Assembly: GCA_964512485.1 (NCBI GenBank) | Contig: CAZEHJ010000029.1 | Coordinates: 1-38,478 of the forward strand | Source: CAZEHJ01 sp964512485 | Lineage (GTDB): Bacteria; Bacteroidota; Rhodothermia; Rhodothermales; UBA10348 | Length of the DNA stretch: 38,478 bases | Direction of reading: 5' to 3' | In this document: piece by piece, positions 1 through 8,247 of the stretch | Position numbering within the stretch: position 1 is the stretch's first letter | How the letters are laid out: every line of letters starts with the position of its first letter | The notes under the pieces: generated by a model | The model's database searches: none | Seen by the model: the letters and a program-made list of their open reading frames with translations, nothing else | What the model was told of the DNA's origin: nothing | Translations under genes and position numbers: made by a program

Positions 1-3
1 GTA

Positions 4-386
4 TGGTGGAGATGCTGGGAGTCGAACCCAGGTCCGAATAGTTGTCCAGTCAGGCGTCTACGTGTGTAGTCGACCTACTCATTCTCGAGTGCTGCCGTGG
101 CCGGTCGTCAAAGGCCAGTAGCACTTAAAGGCTGATCGAGCTTTGGATACGCTTATTCAGCCGGCATGGCGCATCCTATTCTATCAGAGTTGATGCCCTA
201 ATCAGCCGCCGATAGACAGGCAGGCTGCAGGACAGATAGCAAGGCTTAATGTCTTATAGACTTAAGCGGCCATCGCGAATGCGTAATCGTTAGCATTTGT
301 CTTTTTCTGGCGAGATTTACGAGCATACCAGAAAGCTCGACACGCAACCTGCTTTACAGTCTACCCGTCGAAGCCGTGACATCCCC
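4..386 (-). ncRNA. ssrA: tmRNA (transfer-messenger RNA)
   Basis: This RNA rescues stalled ribosomes and tags the unfinished protein for proteolysis. Read on the minus strand, it begins GGGGATGTCACGG followed by CTTCGACGGG, the usual tmRNA 5' start. It ends in a T arm (CTGGG, loop TTCGACT, CCCAG) and an encoded CCA at position 4. The 5' GGGGATG pairs with the 3' CATCTCC over 7 bp, including one G-U, to form the acceptor stem, which fixes both ends. Total length is 383 nt, normal for one-piece tmRNA. An internal tag reading frame lies at 262-294. The gene is downstream of the S9 peptidase on the same strand, with a strong hairpin between them. I could not fold the pseudoknots by hand. Confidence 0.95.
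262..294 (-). other. tmRNA proteolysis tag reading frame
   Basis: Within ssrA, ten codons starting GCT (resume codon) read ANDYAFAMAA and end at TAA (262-264). The hydrophobic ending with two alanines is the degradation signal recognised by ClpXP-type proteases. The YxxAMAA pattern is like tags known from the Salinibacter/Cytophaga side of Bacteroidota. The exact resume codon is inferred from the frame and the conserved length of about ten residues. Confidence 0.85.
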
Positions 387-527
387 ATACTTGTAAAGAA
401 CAGCTTTGCACGACGAAATCGCCCCGATTCGGCGAATGCATCCTGCCCAGCTAAGTTACTACACCCAAGAAGGTCGTAATACCCGCTTATACGAGGTATC
501 GGCGACTAATTGTTTCGCCAAAGCAGG

Positions 528-552
528 TTGGGGCGGCCAGAGGCCGCCCCAA
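528..552 (-). terminator. GC-rich hairpin downstream of the S9 peptidase gene
   Basis: Arms at 528-538 and 542-552 (TTGGGGCGGCC and its complement) form an 11-bp perfect stem with a 3-base loop, about 30 bases after the peptidase stop codon. There is no run of T on either side, so intrinsic termination is uncertain. It may instead be a transcript-stabilising 3' hairpin. A similar GGGGCGGC hairpin ends the gene at 36273. Confidence 0.55.
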
Positions 553-582
553 TTCCTCAACAAGGCTGCGCCCGCGGGATTA

Positions 583-3045
583 TCAGTCTCCGGTGGGTTT
601 GTTCACTTCTACGCTTCGTGGTGGCGCATTTTTTACATAGGTGTCCAGCCAGCTATTCGTCTCCCACATCATATGAAGCAGAGACTCGCGTGCACGATAT
701 CCGTGGCTCTCATGCGGCAGCATGACGAGGCGAGCAGTGGCGCCATTTCCTTTCAGGCCACCATAGAAGCGTTCACTCTGAATAGGAAAAGTACCTGAGT
801 TGTTGTCGGCCATGCCATGGATCAACAGAATGGGTTCGTTGACCTTGTGTGCGTGCATGAACGGAGACATGGCGAAATAAATCTCTGGAGCCTCCCAGAA
901 TGTGCGAGCCTCGCGTTGGAAGCCGAATGGCGTCAGTGACCGGTTGTATGCTCCGCTTCTGGCGATACCGGCTCTGAACAGATCACTGTGAGCCAATAGA
1001 TTGGCGGTCATGAACGCCCCATAGGAATGGCCACCCACCGCAACCCTGTCTGGGTCGACAACTCCCCTTCTTACGCCTTCGTCAATCACTGCTTTGGCGC
1101 TGGTCACGAGCTGCTCCACGAACGAATCGTTTGGCTCCTTTTCCCCTTCTCCCACGATTGGCATCGCGGCGCGATCCATCACGGCATAACCCTGAAGCAC
1201 GTACGGGACAGCTCCCCAGTATGACACAGTTTTGAACCGATAGGGAGATCCGGAAACTTGACCGGCAGCAGCGGCACTTTTGAATTCCCTTGGATACGCC
1301 CAGACCAGCGTCGGAAGCGGACCGTCACTCGCGGCATTATATCCTGCCGGCAGATACAGGTCGGCTGTGAGGGGTACACCGTCTTCTCGCGTATAGTTTA
1401 TCAACTCCTTCGAAATGCCGTCCATTTCCGGATACGGATGTGGGAATTCAGTGACAGCCACGGACTTGTCGCTCCCGACCGTCCGCTTGAAGTAGTTTGG
1501 CGGTTCAGAATTCGACTCACGGCGTGTCAGATATGTACCGGCTTCTGCGTCCAACCAGCCGGCCGAGGTTTCATAGAACGGGGCAGCAGAGCGGAATATT
1601 TCCGTCGTTTCTCCTGTTTCGAGATTCATTTTGTTCATGAAGGGTCGGTCTCCTTCCGGCGAAGCACCCGTTCCCGACAGATAAATAGAATCCCCATTGT
1701 CAGATGTTACCAGCACAAAACGCCCGTCATCGTTTCGATGGGACATCGGGGATCCCGGATTTGCATATCGGTCTTCCGAGGAGTAGTCGAACACGACATC
1801 CATGCCAGACACAGGATCGTCCGGATCGAATTTGTAGGTTGTCTGCTGACGGGTAGCAAACCAGCCTTCGCTTACCAGTGCAAAACCGGTATCACTCCAT
1901 CTTATTCCCTGGTAGCGTAGTGGTAGGGTTGCCAGCGTAACAGCATCGCCGTCAAACGGGGCAGCCAGCTGGAACAGCTCATCTCTGTAGTCCGCCTCAA
2001 CATTCGCGTCTCCTCCATCGAGCGCCTCGACCCATGCCAGCGTGGCATCTGCATCTCCTCTCCAGGAGATGGACCGAACGCCAGTGGTCGTCGAGCCGAA
2101 TCCAGTGGGTACCTCTTCCATCAACGGAAGGTCGGCGATATCGCGCACCACCTCACCCGACGCAGTCCTCACATCAATCCGATTTGGAAATCTGTAGTAC
2201 GGAACCAGATAAGAATATGGACGATGCCCAACTTGAGTGAGCACGTACTCTCCGTCTGGAGAGGGCCGCATCGAGGAGACCATTCCAGACAGGCCAAAGT
2301 CCGAGACGTCTCCATCCACTGATACCTGCAAAACGTCTGATTGTACGTACCACTCGAACAGGTCTTCTTGATAGGGTGTGGCCAACAAATCCTGATATGT
2401 TCTTGCTGGCGCAGCTTTTCCAACGTTTTCCTGAACGACAGGAGTGGAGGGCACTGCTGGCTTTTCGGGCCTGTTGCCACGGGAATTCGCGGTCGCTTTA
2501 ACCAGCATGGACTTCCCGTCCGGCATCCATGTATACGCTCCGCCCATAGCCACATTCAGCGGCCGATCGATGAGACGATGAGCAGATGCAGTGGCAGCGT
2601 CAGCGAGGTAGAGTTCGATTTTTTCTGACGAGGTCACGGTAAACGCGAAGTGCGCTCCATCTGGAGACCATGAGACCGAGCCGATCAACGCGCCTTCAGG
2701 AATTCCTGTCACAGGCGTTTCACCTTTCGCATCAACAGAGCCGAGGGCCAGAGCAACCGAATACGAGGTTCTTGACGGGCCGTTGTTTCTTGGATTGATC
2801 CTGAGTCCGGCCAAACGAAGTTCGGGCTGGGCCAATTGTTCGATCGTAGGCACTCCTTGTCTGGTCAGAAGCAGCATGGTCAAGCCGTCGGGACTGATTG
2901 ACACACCCGGAGCTACCGGTGCATCTACCAGAGCCGCCAACGCATCGGGTGGAGTCTGGTACCCATCTAGATCTTGGCCGACCGACGATGCCACCAACAA
3001 GAGTGACACAAAAACAATATTGAGAGCCTTGAAGAAGCGTTCCAT
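583..3045 (-). CDS. Secreted S9-family serine peptidase (prolyl oligopeptidase type)
   Basis: The product is an 820-residue exported peptidase. An N-terminal signal peptide (about residues 1-23, ending SSVGQ) is followed by a PD40/WD-like beta-propeller with several SPDG-type blade motifs (roughly 45-270). The C-terminal half is an alpha/beta-hydrolase domain. The catalytic triad can be read: Ser674 in GGHSYGAF, Asp747 in HGMADNN and His781 in HESHGY. GHSYGAF is typical of the S9D glutamyl-endopeptidase/dipeptidyl-aminopeptidase branch, as is the overall size. The start ATG directly precedes a good signal peptide. It probably degrades peptides in the periplasm or outside the cell. The exact substrate cannot be told from sequence. 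It sits downstream of two small lipoprotein genes on the same strand. Confidence 0.9.
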   Translation of the reverse strand: MERFFKALNIVFVSLLLVASSVGQDLDGYQTPPDALAALVDAPVAPGVSISPDGLTMLLLTRQGVPTIEQLAQPELRLAGLRINPRNNGPSRTSYSVALALGSVDAKGETPVTGIPEGALIGSVSWSPDGAHFAFTVTSSEKIELYLADAATASAHRLIDRPLNVAMGGAYTWMPDGKSMLVKATANSRGNRPEKPAVPSTPVVQENVGKAAPARTYQDLLATPYQEDLFEWYVQSDVLQVSVDGDVSDFGLSGMVSSMRPSPDGEYVLTQVGHRPYSYLVPYYRFPNRIDVRTASGEVVRDIADLPLMEEVPTGFGSTTTGVRSISWRGDADATLAWVEALDGGDANVEADYRDELFQLAAPFDGDAVTLATLPLRYQGIRWSDTGFALVSEGWFATRQQTTYKFDPDDPVSGMDVVFDYSSEDRYANPGSPMSHRNDDGRFVLVTSDNGDSIYLSGTGASPEGDRPFMNKMNLETGETTEIFRSAAPFYETSAGWLDAEAGTYLTRRESNSEPPNYFKRTVGSDKSVAVTEFPHPYPEMDGISKELINYTREDGVPLTADLYLPAGYNAASDGPLPTLVWAYPREFKSAAAAGQVSGSPYRFKTVSYWGAVPYVLQGYAVMDRAAMPIVGEGEKEPNDSFVEQLVTSAKAVIDEGVRRGVVDPDRVAVGGHSYGAFMTANLLAHSDLFRAGIARSGAYNRSLTPFGFQREARTFWEAPEIYFAMSPFMHAHKVNEPILLIHGMADNNSGTFPIQSERFYGGLKGNGATARLVMLPHESHGYRARESLLHMMWETNSWLDTYVKNAPPRSVEVNKPTGD

Positions 3046-3153
3046 CGCAGAATACAGGTGGGTTCAACAGGAATGGAACACCTATATACTTGATCCGGCT
3101 CTACCGGGCAACAGGTCAGAAACGGATGAATACTGTGGAGGCAATCCCGGCTC

Positions 3154-3618
3154 TCAATCGACGCGTGTCGCCGCTCTGTCCCTCGATTGGGCTGTACCGA
3201 TGTGAATCAGCCCTTCATTTTCAAACGAAGCGTGCAAATCCTTCAGAACTGAACGTGCCAGACTTCCTCTCAAATACGGGATTTTACTACGCGCTCCCGT
3301 AAAGTAGACCCGAAAAGGATGCACCATCAATCTCACATAATCTCCACCAACAGGCGCTACTTCGAGCTCGACTTCGACCGAATAAAGACCCCACTGCCTG
3401 AATGTCCTCGTTTCGGTCGCGACTACATTGTCCGTAATCCCTTCTGTTAGAGCCCACCCGGCATCCGAGAGGCCTCTTTCGATGCGTTCATAAACATCGC
3501 TTCCCACCGAAGCCGTTTGCTCCATATCCACTTCGTAGTCGCGATAAAGCGGAGACAGTTTGGGGCTGCATCCCGTGACAAACAGAATCAGAATCAATAT
3601 GTAGCCAGTCTTTCTCAC
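3154..3618 (-). CDS. Small lipoprotein of unknown function
   Basis: A 154-residue protein with a short lysine/arginine n-region, a hydrophobic core and a lipobox (LFVTGC, Cys17) predicts a lipid-anchored protein of the cell envelope. The mature part is a mixed alpha/beta domain without a motif I recognise. The start codon is GTG at 3616-3618, directly after the TGA stop of the neighbouring lipoprotein gene, so the two are almost certainly co-translated. No catalytic pattern is visible and the function is unknown. Confidence 0.75.
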   Translation of the reverse strand: MRKTGYILILILFVTGCSPKLSPLYRDYEVDMEQTASVGSDVYERIERGLSDAGWALTEGITDNVVATETRTFRQWGLYSVEVELEVAPVGGDYVRLMVHPFRVYFTGARSKIPYLRGSLARSVLKDLHASFENEGLIHIGTAQSRDRAATRVD

Positions 3619-4110
3619 TCAACCAGTCATATCAATTGAGGTTGGCTCTCTATCAGAGTCGTTCTTGTAGATACTCAGATGGTAGGGAGCGCTCAGCCAC
3701 TCGAACAGGTTTGACATATCAATTTCTACATCTCTGGTTATGTATGCCTCACAGAGATCCCCGTTTCCGTCATGAACCGCATACAGGGTCAACTGAGGGG
3801 GAAAGATGGCGATGTGCGCTTCGGGCATGAAAAGCGAGAATTCGTGTTCTTCACATCCACCGGAATACGAGACGCTCATCTTCAGGTTGTTACCGTCAAT
3901 CGACGCGCTGTTGAGTTCGAATGTGTCACCCCGAAGATCGGACTGATCGAATCCACCAATCTGAAGCCCACCCGGATTGCCCGGGTCGGGGTCTTCATGA
4001 AGTGACTCTGAATCGCAACCCGTGAGGATCGCAACAGACAGAAACAGGCATCCCAGAATCAACGGGATTCGGGAAGCGCGAGGTACGGAAAAATGAATCA
4101 AACTGTGCAT
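3619..4110 (-). CDS. Small lipoprotein of unknown function
   Basis: A lipoprotein of about 163 residues. I chose the ATG at 4108-4110 over an upstream GTG (4134) because it gives a compact signal peptide ending in the lipobox ILTGC. After the lipid-anchored Cys the chain is acidic and Pro/Gly-rich (ESLHEDPDPGNPGG), a typical surface-exposed linker. A short beta-rich domain follows. Two cysteines (in GGCEE and DLCEA) could form a disulfide. It abuts the next lipoprotein gene with no intergenic base. I recognise no family. Confidence 0.7.
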   Translation of the reverse strand: MHSLIHFSVPRASRIPLILGCLFLSVAILTGCDSESLHEDPDPGNPGGLQIGGFDQSDLRGDTFELNSASIDGNNLKMSVSYSGGCEEHEFSLFMPEAHIAIFPPQLTLYAVHDGNGDLCEAYITRDVEIDMSNLFEWLSAPYHLSIYKNDSDREPTSIDMTG

Positions 4111-4215
4111 GAGCTTTGTGCAGTCCACGGTCACTTGTTCGACGATAATGTACCCGCGAAGCCCTGACTGTCAGGTTATTCAGATGCGGACCGTAAAATT
4201 CGACGCACGAACGGT

Positions 4216-5022
4216 CTATCGAGCAATCGCAGTGGAGCCTTCTCCTATCGTGCGCCCGAGAAAATCGATGTAGATGGCGTTGAAATCTTCGGGCTGCTCG
4301 AACATTGGGACGTGCCCACACTCGTCAACCCAGTGAAGCTCTGCGTTCGGAATTCCGTCGCGAAAGGTTTCCGCAACGTGTGGTGGCGTGATTTCGTCCT
4401 GCCTCCCCCAAACCAACAGGGTTGGAGCTTCAATTCTGTGGAGATCGTCTCCGATGACTCCCTTGTCTACGGCACGAGCGAATTTTATCAGGCGCAGTGC
4501 TTTTTCTCTCGATGTAATGATATCAATCACATCATCCAGCAGCTCATCTGTTACGTGTTTGGGGTCAAAAAAGGTCTTTTCGACTCTCGGCCGCAGATAG
4601 TTCTTGTCATTTCTGCGCATGACCGAAGACTGCATTTCGACTTCGTAAATGCCGGAAGCACCGGTCAGGACCAGGGCAGCCACTCGCTCCGGATATTGCA
4701 TAGCGTACATGGCTGCTATATGTCCTCCGAACGAATTTCCGGTAACAACAGCCTTCTGCATTCCCATTGCTTCGGTGAAGCGATGCACAAAGTCGATAAC
4801 ACCCTGCAGATTGGCGTTCTTGAGTGGAATCGTGTACATGGGAAGTATCGGGCAGATAATTCTGTACCCTGCCTTGGAAACAGCGGGAATCAGGTATTCC
4901 CAATTCTCAATCGTCCCCATCATCCCGTGAAGCAGGATTACTGGCGTGGCATCGGAGCCAGAGCCCGCTTCTGCGTACCGCATCCCATCCACTTCTTTCA
5001 TCTCGTACGAATCAGTCGCCAT
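4216..5022 (-). CDS. Alpha/beta hydrolase
   Basis: This 268-residue single-domain hydrolase of the alpha/beta fold has an oxyanion-hole motif LLHGMMG (30-36). The nucleophile elbow is GNSFGG with Ser97. The acid is Asp209 in WGRQDEITP and the base His237 in ECGHVPM. This triad and size fit the family that includes meta-cleavage hydrolases, epoxide hydrolases and MenH-like enzymes. There is no signal peptide, so it is probably cytoplasmic. Substrate is unknown. It heads the minus-strand cluster and is separated from the first lipoprotein gene by about 105 bp. Confidence 0.88.
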   Translation of the reverse strand: MATDSYEMKEVDGMRYAEAGSGSDATPVILLHGMMGTIENWEYLIPAVSKAGYRIICPILPMYTIPLKNANLQGVIDFVHRFTEAMGMQKAVVTGNSFGGHIAAMYAMQYPERVAALVLTGASGIYEVEMQSSVMRRNDKNYLRPRVEKTFFDPKHVTDELLDDVIDIITSREKALRLIKFARAVDKGVIGDDLHRIEAPTLLVWGRQDEITPPHVAETFRDGIPNAELHWVDECGHVPMFEQPEDFNAIYIDFLGRTIGEGSTAIAR

Positions 5023-5186
5023 GTACCGTGCTCTTTCGGCGTCTCCTGTTCAGAGACGTGCTTATTGTGTCTTCCTGCAGGAGAAAATAGTGGTCAGCCT
5101 GCAAATTCGCGCCTTTCGACTGGCGCCTGTGGTAAATTTCATGGTTAAATGCTCCCTTTCTTCAAATTTGAAACCCCGATTTCAGG

Positions 5187-5217
5187 TTGCAGAGCCCTTT
5201 CTCGTTTCCTATTTTAG
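5187..5217 (+). promoter_or_regulatory. Candidate Bacteroidota-type promoter for the basic mini-protein
   Basis: TTG at 5187-5189 and TATTTTAG at 5210-5217 are separated by 20 bases. This matches the Bacteroidota sigma-70 pattern (TTG, 19-21 bases, TAnnTTTG) except for the last two bases. It lies about 45 bp before the ATG at 5262. An AAAGGAG ribosome-binding site sits at 5249-5255. Confidence 0.5.
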
Positions 5218-5261
5218 CGGTTCTGGCCTCATTTGGAAGCCTATAACAAAAGGAGTATACC

Positions 5262-5357
5262 ATGCCTTGCGGTCGCAAACGAAAAAGACATAAGATTGCC
5301 ACGCACAAGCGCAAAAAGCGTCTGCGTAAGAACCGGCACAAGAAGAAAGGGAAGTAG
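5262..5357 (+). CDS. Very basic 31-residue protein (AURKAIP1/COX24-like, bTHX-type)
   Basis: The 31-residue product starts MPCGRKRKRHK and consists almost entirely of Arg, Lys and His. It matches the small AURKAIP1/COX24-domain proteins found across Bacteroidota, which resemble the ribosomal peptide Thx and the mitochondrial small-subunit protein COX24/mS38. It most likely binds rRNA in the small ribosomal subunit. Support for translation is good: a perfect purine-rich ribosome-binding site 6 bases before ATG, a candidate promoter upstream and a rho-independent terminator downstream. It appears to be a single-gene transcription unit. The ribosomal role is inferred from the family. Confidence 0.88.
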   Translation: MPCGRKRKRHKIATHKRKKRLRKNRHKKKGK

Positions 5358-5480
5358 CGGTCTAGGGTTTGCGGCTGGATTCGAACAATTGTGGATTACC
5401 GCAAGGGCGAATCCAGCCCAACGATTTTATCCCGATTTTTCCCGCTGATTCGGAAAATATTCCGAAACTGCTTCTGCCTA

Positions 5481-5509
5481 CCTGCGGTACAAGTACCGTG
5501 GGTTTTTTT
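5481..5509 (+). terminator. Rho-independent terminator
   Basis: The arms CCTGCGGTAC (5481-5490) and GTACCGTGGG (5493-5502) pair over most of their length with two G-U pairs. Seven T follow at 5503-5509. It lies between the basic mini-protein gene and the YtxH gene and probably ends the mini-protein transcript. Confidence 0.75.
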
Positions 5510-5575
5510 ATCGGCGTCGGTTTTCAGAAACCACAGACTGTTCTGCAATCGACATTGAATTTGAGGGCAATAATC

Positions 5576-5899
5576 ATGAAGGATAGTTCAGTAGGTAAAG
5601 CTGTAAGAACAGGCACCTGGGGCCTGCTTCTCGGAGCGGCCGCCGGCTTTGCACTCGGTGTGCTTTTCGCACCCGAAGAAGGCAAGAAACTGCGACGCAA
5701 GGTTGCGTACCAATTGGATAATCTGGGTGGTGTAGTTGCTGATTTTATTGATCAGGCTATCGCTGAAGAAGAATCTTCAGGCGAAGCTCGCCGAGACGGC
5801 GACGCCCTCGTAGCAGAAGCGAAAGAGAAAGCAGACGTTATCAGTGGAGACATTGATGCCCTGCTCGACGAGATCCGCCAGCAGCCATCGGACGGCTGA
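5576..5899 (+). CDS. YtxH domain-containing protein
   Basis: This 107-residue protein has a glycine-rich hydrophobic segment (about 16-31, with GLLLGAAAGFALGVLF). The characteristic FAPEEGKKLR motif follows at 31-40, then a charged helical tail. This is the signature of the YtxH family (general-stress-associated small membrane proteins in Firmicutes, common in Bacteroidota). The ATG at 5576 is preferred over the longer open frame from 5369, because that frame runs through the terminator at 5481-5509 and has no family resemblance. It probably anchors to the inner membrane, and the molecular role is unknown. The next gene follows after 32 bp. Confidence 0.85.
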   Translation: MKDSSVGKAVRTGTWGLLLGAAAGFALGVLFAPEEGKKLRRKVAYQLDNLGGVVADFIDQAIAEEESSGEARRDGDALVAEAKEKADVISGDIDALLDEIRQQPSDG

Positions 5900-5931
5900 T
5901 TATTCAGTTCCACATCACCGTAGACTGACCC

Positions 5932-6759
5932 ATGCCCATTTTCTCCATTCTGCTTCCACCAGCGGAGGGAAAGCAAGAGGGCGGAAATCCCTTTGCACCG
6001 GACATGTTCGATTACCGTACTTCGAACACGTTCAATTTCTTCCATCAGCTCAACCCACAGCGTCGCAATCTGATCGACCAGCTTCAGGCCGTCATCAAGA
6101 GCGGTGAGCATGACCTCGAGGCCATATTCGGTCTGAAGGAAGAGCACCTGGCGAAAGCTGTCGAAGCCAATCTGAGCGTCTACAACGCTCCTCTCATCTC
6201 GGCACTCGATCGCTACTCCCCTGGCGTAATGTATCAAGCCATGGATTTCCCCGGCCTACCGACTGGGGCCCAGCGCCGTCTTCTTGAGGAAGGTATAATC
6301 TTCTCAGGAATGTTCGGGCTCCTCAGACCTGACGACCTGATCCCGATGTACAAGCTCCGCATGGATGCGTCCATCCCGGAAATCGGAAAGGTTTCGGCCT
6401 ATTGGAAGGATCCCGTGAGCAAGGCGCTCAACGAGACTCTCACAGGACGATTCGTATGGAATTTCCTCCCCGGAGTTCACGAGGATATATGGGAAAATGA
6501 AGTGACTTACGATGCCATGGTCCGCGTCAAGTTTTTCAAGAGGGCCCGCAAAGGAGCCGAACTCAAACCTGTCACCCATGGCGTCAAGCCGCTGCGTGGG
6601 AAACTGGTCAATCACATCGTCAAGGAAACGATTGAGAGCCTTGATGAGGAGATGATCATGGAATGGAAGCATCCTGATGGCTACCGAGTAGACGAATCAC
6701 TATGTTCGTATGACGAAGAAAGTCGTACTCACGAACTGGTCATGATCAAGCGCGGTTGA
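5932..6759 (+). CDS. yaaA: YaaA/UPF0246 family peroxide-stress protein
   Basis: A 275-residue cytoplasmic protein of the DUF328/UPF0246 family. The family landmarks are present: the N-terminal LLPPAEGK (7-14), the SGMFGLLRPDDLIPMYKLRM block (about 124-143, E. coli has a very similar segment) and the following AYWKD. In E. coli YaaA lowers free intracellular iron and limits DNA damage during hydrogen peroxide stress. The fold includes a DNA-binding helix-hairpin-helix. Length is close to the family norm of 250-260. It sits 15 bp before uridine kinase on the same strand. Confidence 0.85.
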   Translation: MPIFSILLPPAEGKQEGGNPFAPDMFDYRTSNTFNFFHQLNPQRRNLIDQLQAVIKSGEHDLEAIFGLKEEHLAKAVEANLSVYNAPLISALDRYSPGVMYQAMDFPGLPTGAQRRLLEEGIIFSGMFGLLRPDDLIPMYKLRMDASIPEIGKVSAYWKDPVSKALNETLTGRFVWNFLPGVHEDIWENEVTYDAMVRVKFFKRARKGAELKPVTHGVKPLRGKLVNHIVKETIESLDEEMIMEWKHPDGYRVDESLCSYDEESRTHELVMIKRG

Positions 6760-6774
6760 TCGGCCACCAATCCC

Positions 6775-7431
6775 ATGACGCGTCCCGTTATCATCGGCCT
6801 GGCAGGAGGATCCGGATCGGGAAAAAGCACCATCCTGCATCGACTTCATGAGGAACTGGGCCCAGCCCACGTCTCGGTGCTCGAACACGATGCCTACTAC
6901 CGGGATCTGGCCGAAATGTCCCTTGAAAAACGAGCTCTGATCAATTTCGATCATCCCGATTCTCTGGAAACCGACCTCCTTGTCTCACACGTTGATGAAC
7001 TGCTCAGCGGAAAGACGATCAACAAGCCGATATACGATTTCACCCGGCACACGAGAACTTCGGAATCGATTGAGGTTCGCCCCACTCCGATCATCATTGT
7101 CGAAGGCATTCTCGTCCTTGCAGAGCCTTCGCTGGTAGAAAAGATGGATATCCGGCTCTTTGTTGACACAGACGATGATATTCGTCTGATTCGCCGAGTC
7201 AGAAGAGACATGGTCGAAAGAGGCAGAACACTCGAATCGGTTCTTGAACAGTATGAGAGTACAGTTCGGCCCATGCACATCGAATTCGTTGAGCCATCGA
7301 AACGCCACGCAGATCTCATTATTCCGAGAGGCGGTTACAACGAGGTCGCATTCGATATGGTACTGGCCCGAGTCAGGTCGTTGTCCTACGAACATCGCCT
7401 CGAAGACTTGATCAGTCCGCCAGACGCATAA
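6775..7431 (+). CDS. udk: Uridine kinase
   Basis: This 218-residue P-loop kinase phosphorylates uridine and cytidine to UMP and CMP in pyrimidine salvage. Walker A is GGSGSGKST (residues 11-19). The family motifs HDAYYRD (about 39-45), NFDHPDS (57-63), YDFTRHTR (87-94) and the EGILVL strand (109-114) are all present. RRVRRDMVERGR supplies the lid arginines. Length matches bacterial Udk. Its 3' end overlaps the convergent coaX gene by 20 bp. A nucleoside transporter encoded at 17.2 kb could supply its substrate. Confidence 0.93.
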   Translation: MTRPVIIGLAGGSGSGKSTILHRLHEELGPAHVSVLEHDAYYRDLAEMSLEKRALINFDHPDSLETDLLVSHVDELLSGKTINKPIYDFTRHTRTSESIEVRPTPIIIVEGILVLAEPSLVEKMDIRLFVDTDDDIRLIRRVRRDMVERGRTLESVLEQYESTVRPMHIEFVEPSKRHADLIIPRGGYNEVAFDMVLARVRSLSYEHRLEDLISPPDA

Positions 7432-8182
7432 GATCGCTGATTCCCATCAGGACGAGATCGGGGGCAAAATGCCAGCCGTTGTCAAGTGCTTCCTGCACCC
7501 GCTGCCCCCAGCCTCCTGTAAGGACGACCTCACACTCGGAAGCCATCTCATTCTGAATCCGGGCCACCATTCCAGTGATGGAATCCAAAACGCCGTGCAT
7601 GACGCCTGACCGGATCGCTTCATCCGTCGTCCGACCGATTGCAGAGACGTTTTCCGCGAGACTCACTTCAGGAAGTTGTGCCGTTCCGGTGCGCAGAGCA
7701 CTTCGGATCAGACCCGGGCCTCCGGCAATTACGCCGCCCGGATATACTCCGTCTTTCGTGACCACCTCGTAGTTGATAGCCGTTCCAACGTCTATCACTA
7801 TCACGCCCAAATGTCCCTGAACAGCGTGCCTTCGCCATCCTGCAGCTGCGGCAGCGATCCTGTCGTTCCCCATCGTGGAGGGCGTCCGGTATGTGAGGTC
7901 AAATGGAAGGTTCGAACTCTCGTCGTAGAACTCCACCTGGCAATCCAGAAGACGGCGACACTCGTCTTCCCACACCCTGCTCTGCGCGGGAACGACGGAT
8001 ACCGCTCCAACACGCGCAAACGACGCTCCCCTCAGGAAATCGTTCAAGGCGGATTCAAGATGGTCCTGATGCTCAAAACGCTTGGTGGCGACCATTTCGC
8101 CCGGAACCGACTCCGAGCCGGAAGTAGGGTCATAGAGGCCCGCCTTCGACGAACTGTTTCCGATATCTATGAGAAGCCACAT
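7412..8182 (-). CDS. coaX: Type III pantothenate kinase
   Basis: A 256-residue enzyme that phosphorylates pantothenate, the first step of coenzyme A synthesis. The ASKHA-fold markers are the N-terminal DIGNSSSK (Asp6), MGNDRIAAAAAG (about 104-115) and DVGTAINYEVV (about 131-141). The GGVIAGGPGL loop and the C-terminal LTGGWG also fit. This is the type III kinase, unrelated to E. coli CoaA. It lies 65 bp downstream of birA on the same strand, an arrangement seen in many genomes. It overlaps udk tail to tail. Confidence 0.93.
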   Translation of the reverse strand: MWLLIDIGNSSSKAGLYDPTSGSESVPGEMVATKRFEHQDHLESALNDFLRGASFARVGAVSVVPAQSRVWEDECRRLLDCQVEFYDESSNLPFDLTYRTPSTMGNDRIAAAAAGWRRHAVQGHLGVIVIDVGTAINYEVVTKDGVYPGGVIAGGPGLIRSALRTGTAQLPEVSLAENVSAIGRTTDEAIRSGVMHGVLDSITGMVARIQNEMASECEVVLTGGWGQRVQEALDNGWHFAPDLVLMGISDLMRLAD

Positions 8183-8247
8183 TCCAACAACAGTTTGGGT
8201 TTTCTTCGGACTGATTCTTCAGTCAGCACTCACACGACTGCAGAAGC

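Noticed and set aside
1..90. tRNA gene at the window start (T arm and CCA on the minus strand)
   Set aside because: The acceptor partner lies 380 bases away and a tag reading frame lies between, so the 3' tRNA-like part belongs to tmRNA.
4312..5148. 278-residue open frame antisense to the alpha/beta hydrolase
   Set aside because: It is a shadow frame. The hydrolase on the minus strand has a full catalytic triad, and the antisense product has no recognisable motif.
5369..5575. N-terminal extension of the YtxH protein
   Set aside because: It would translate the terminator hairpin and T tract at 5481-5509. The internal ATG at 5576 begins the recognisable domain.
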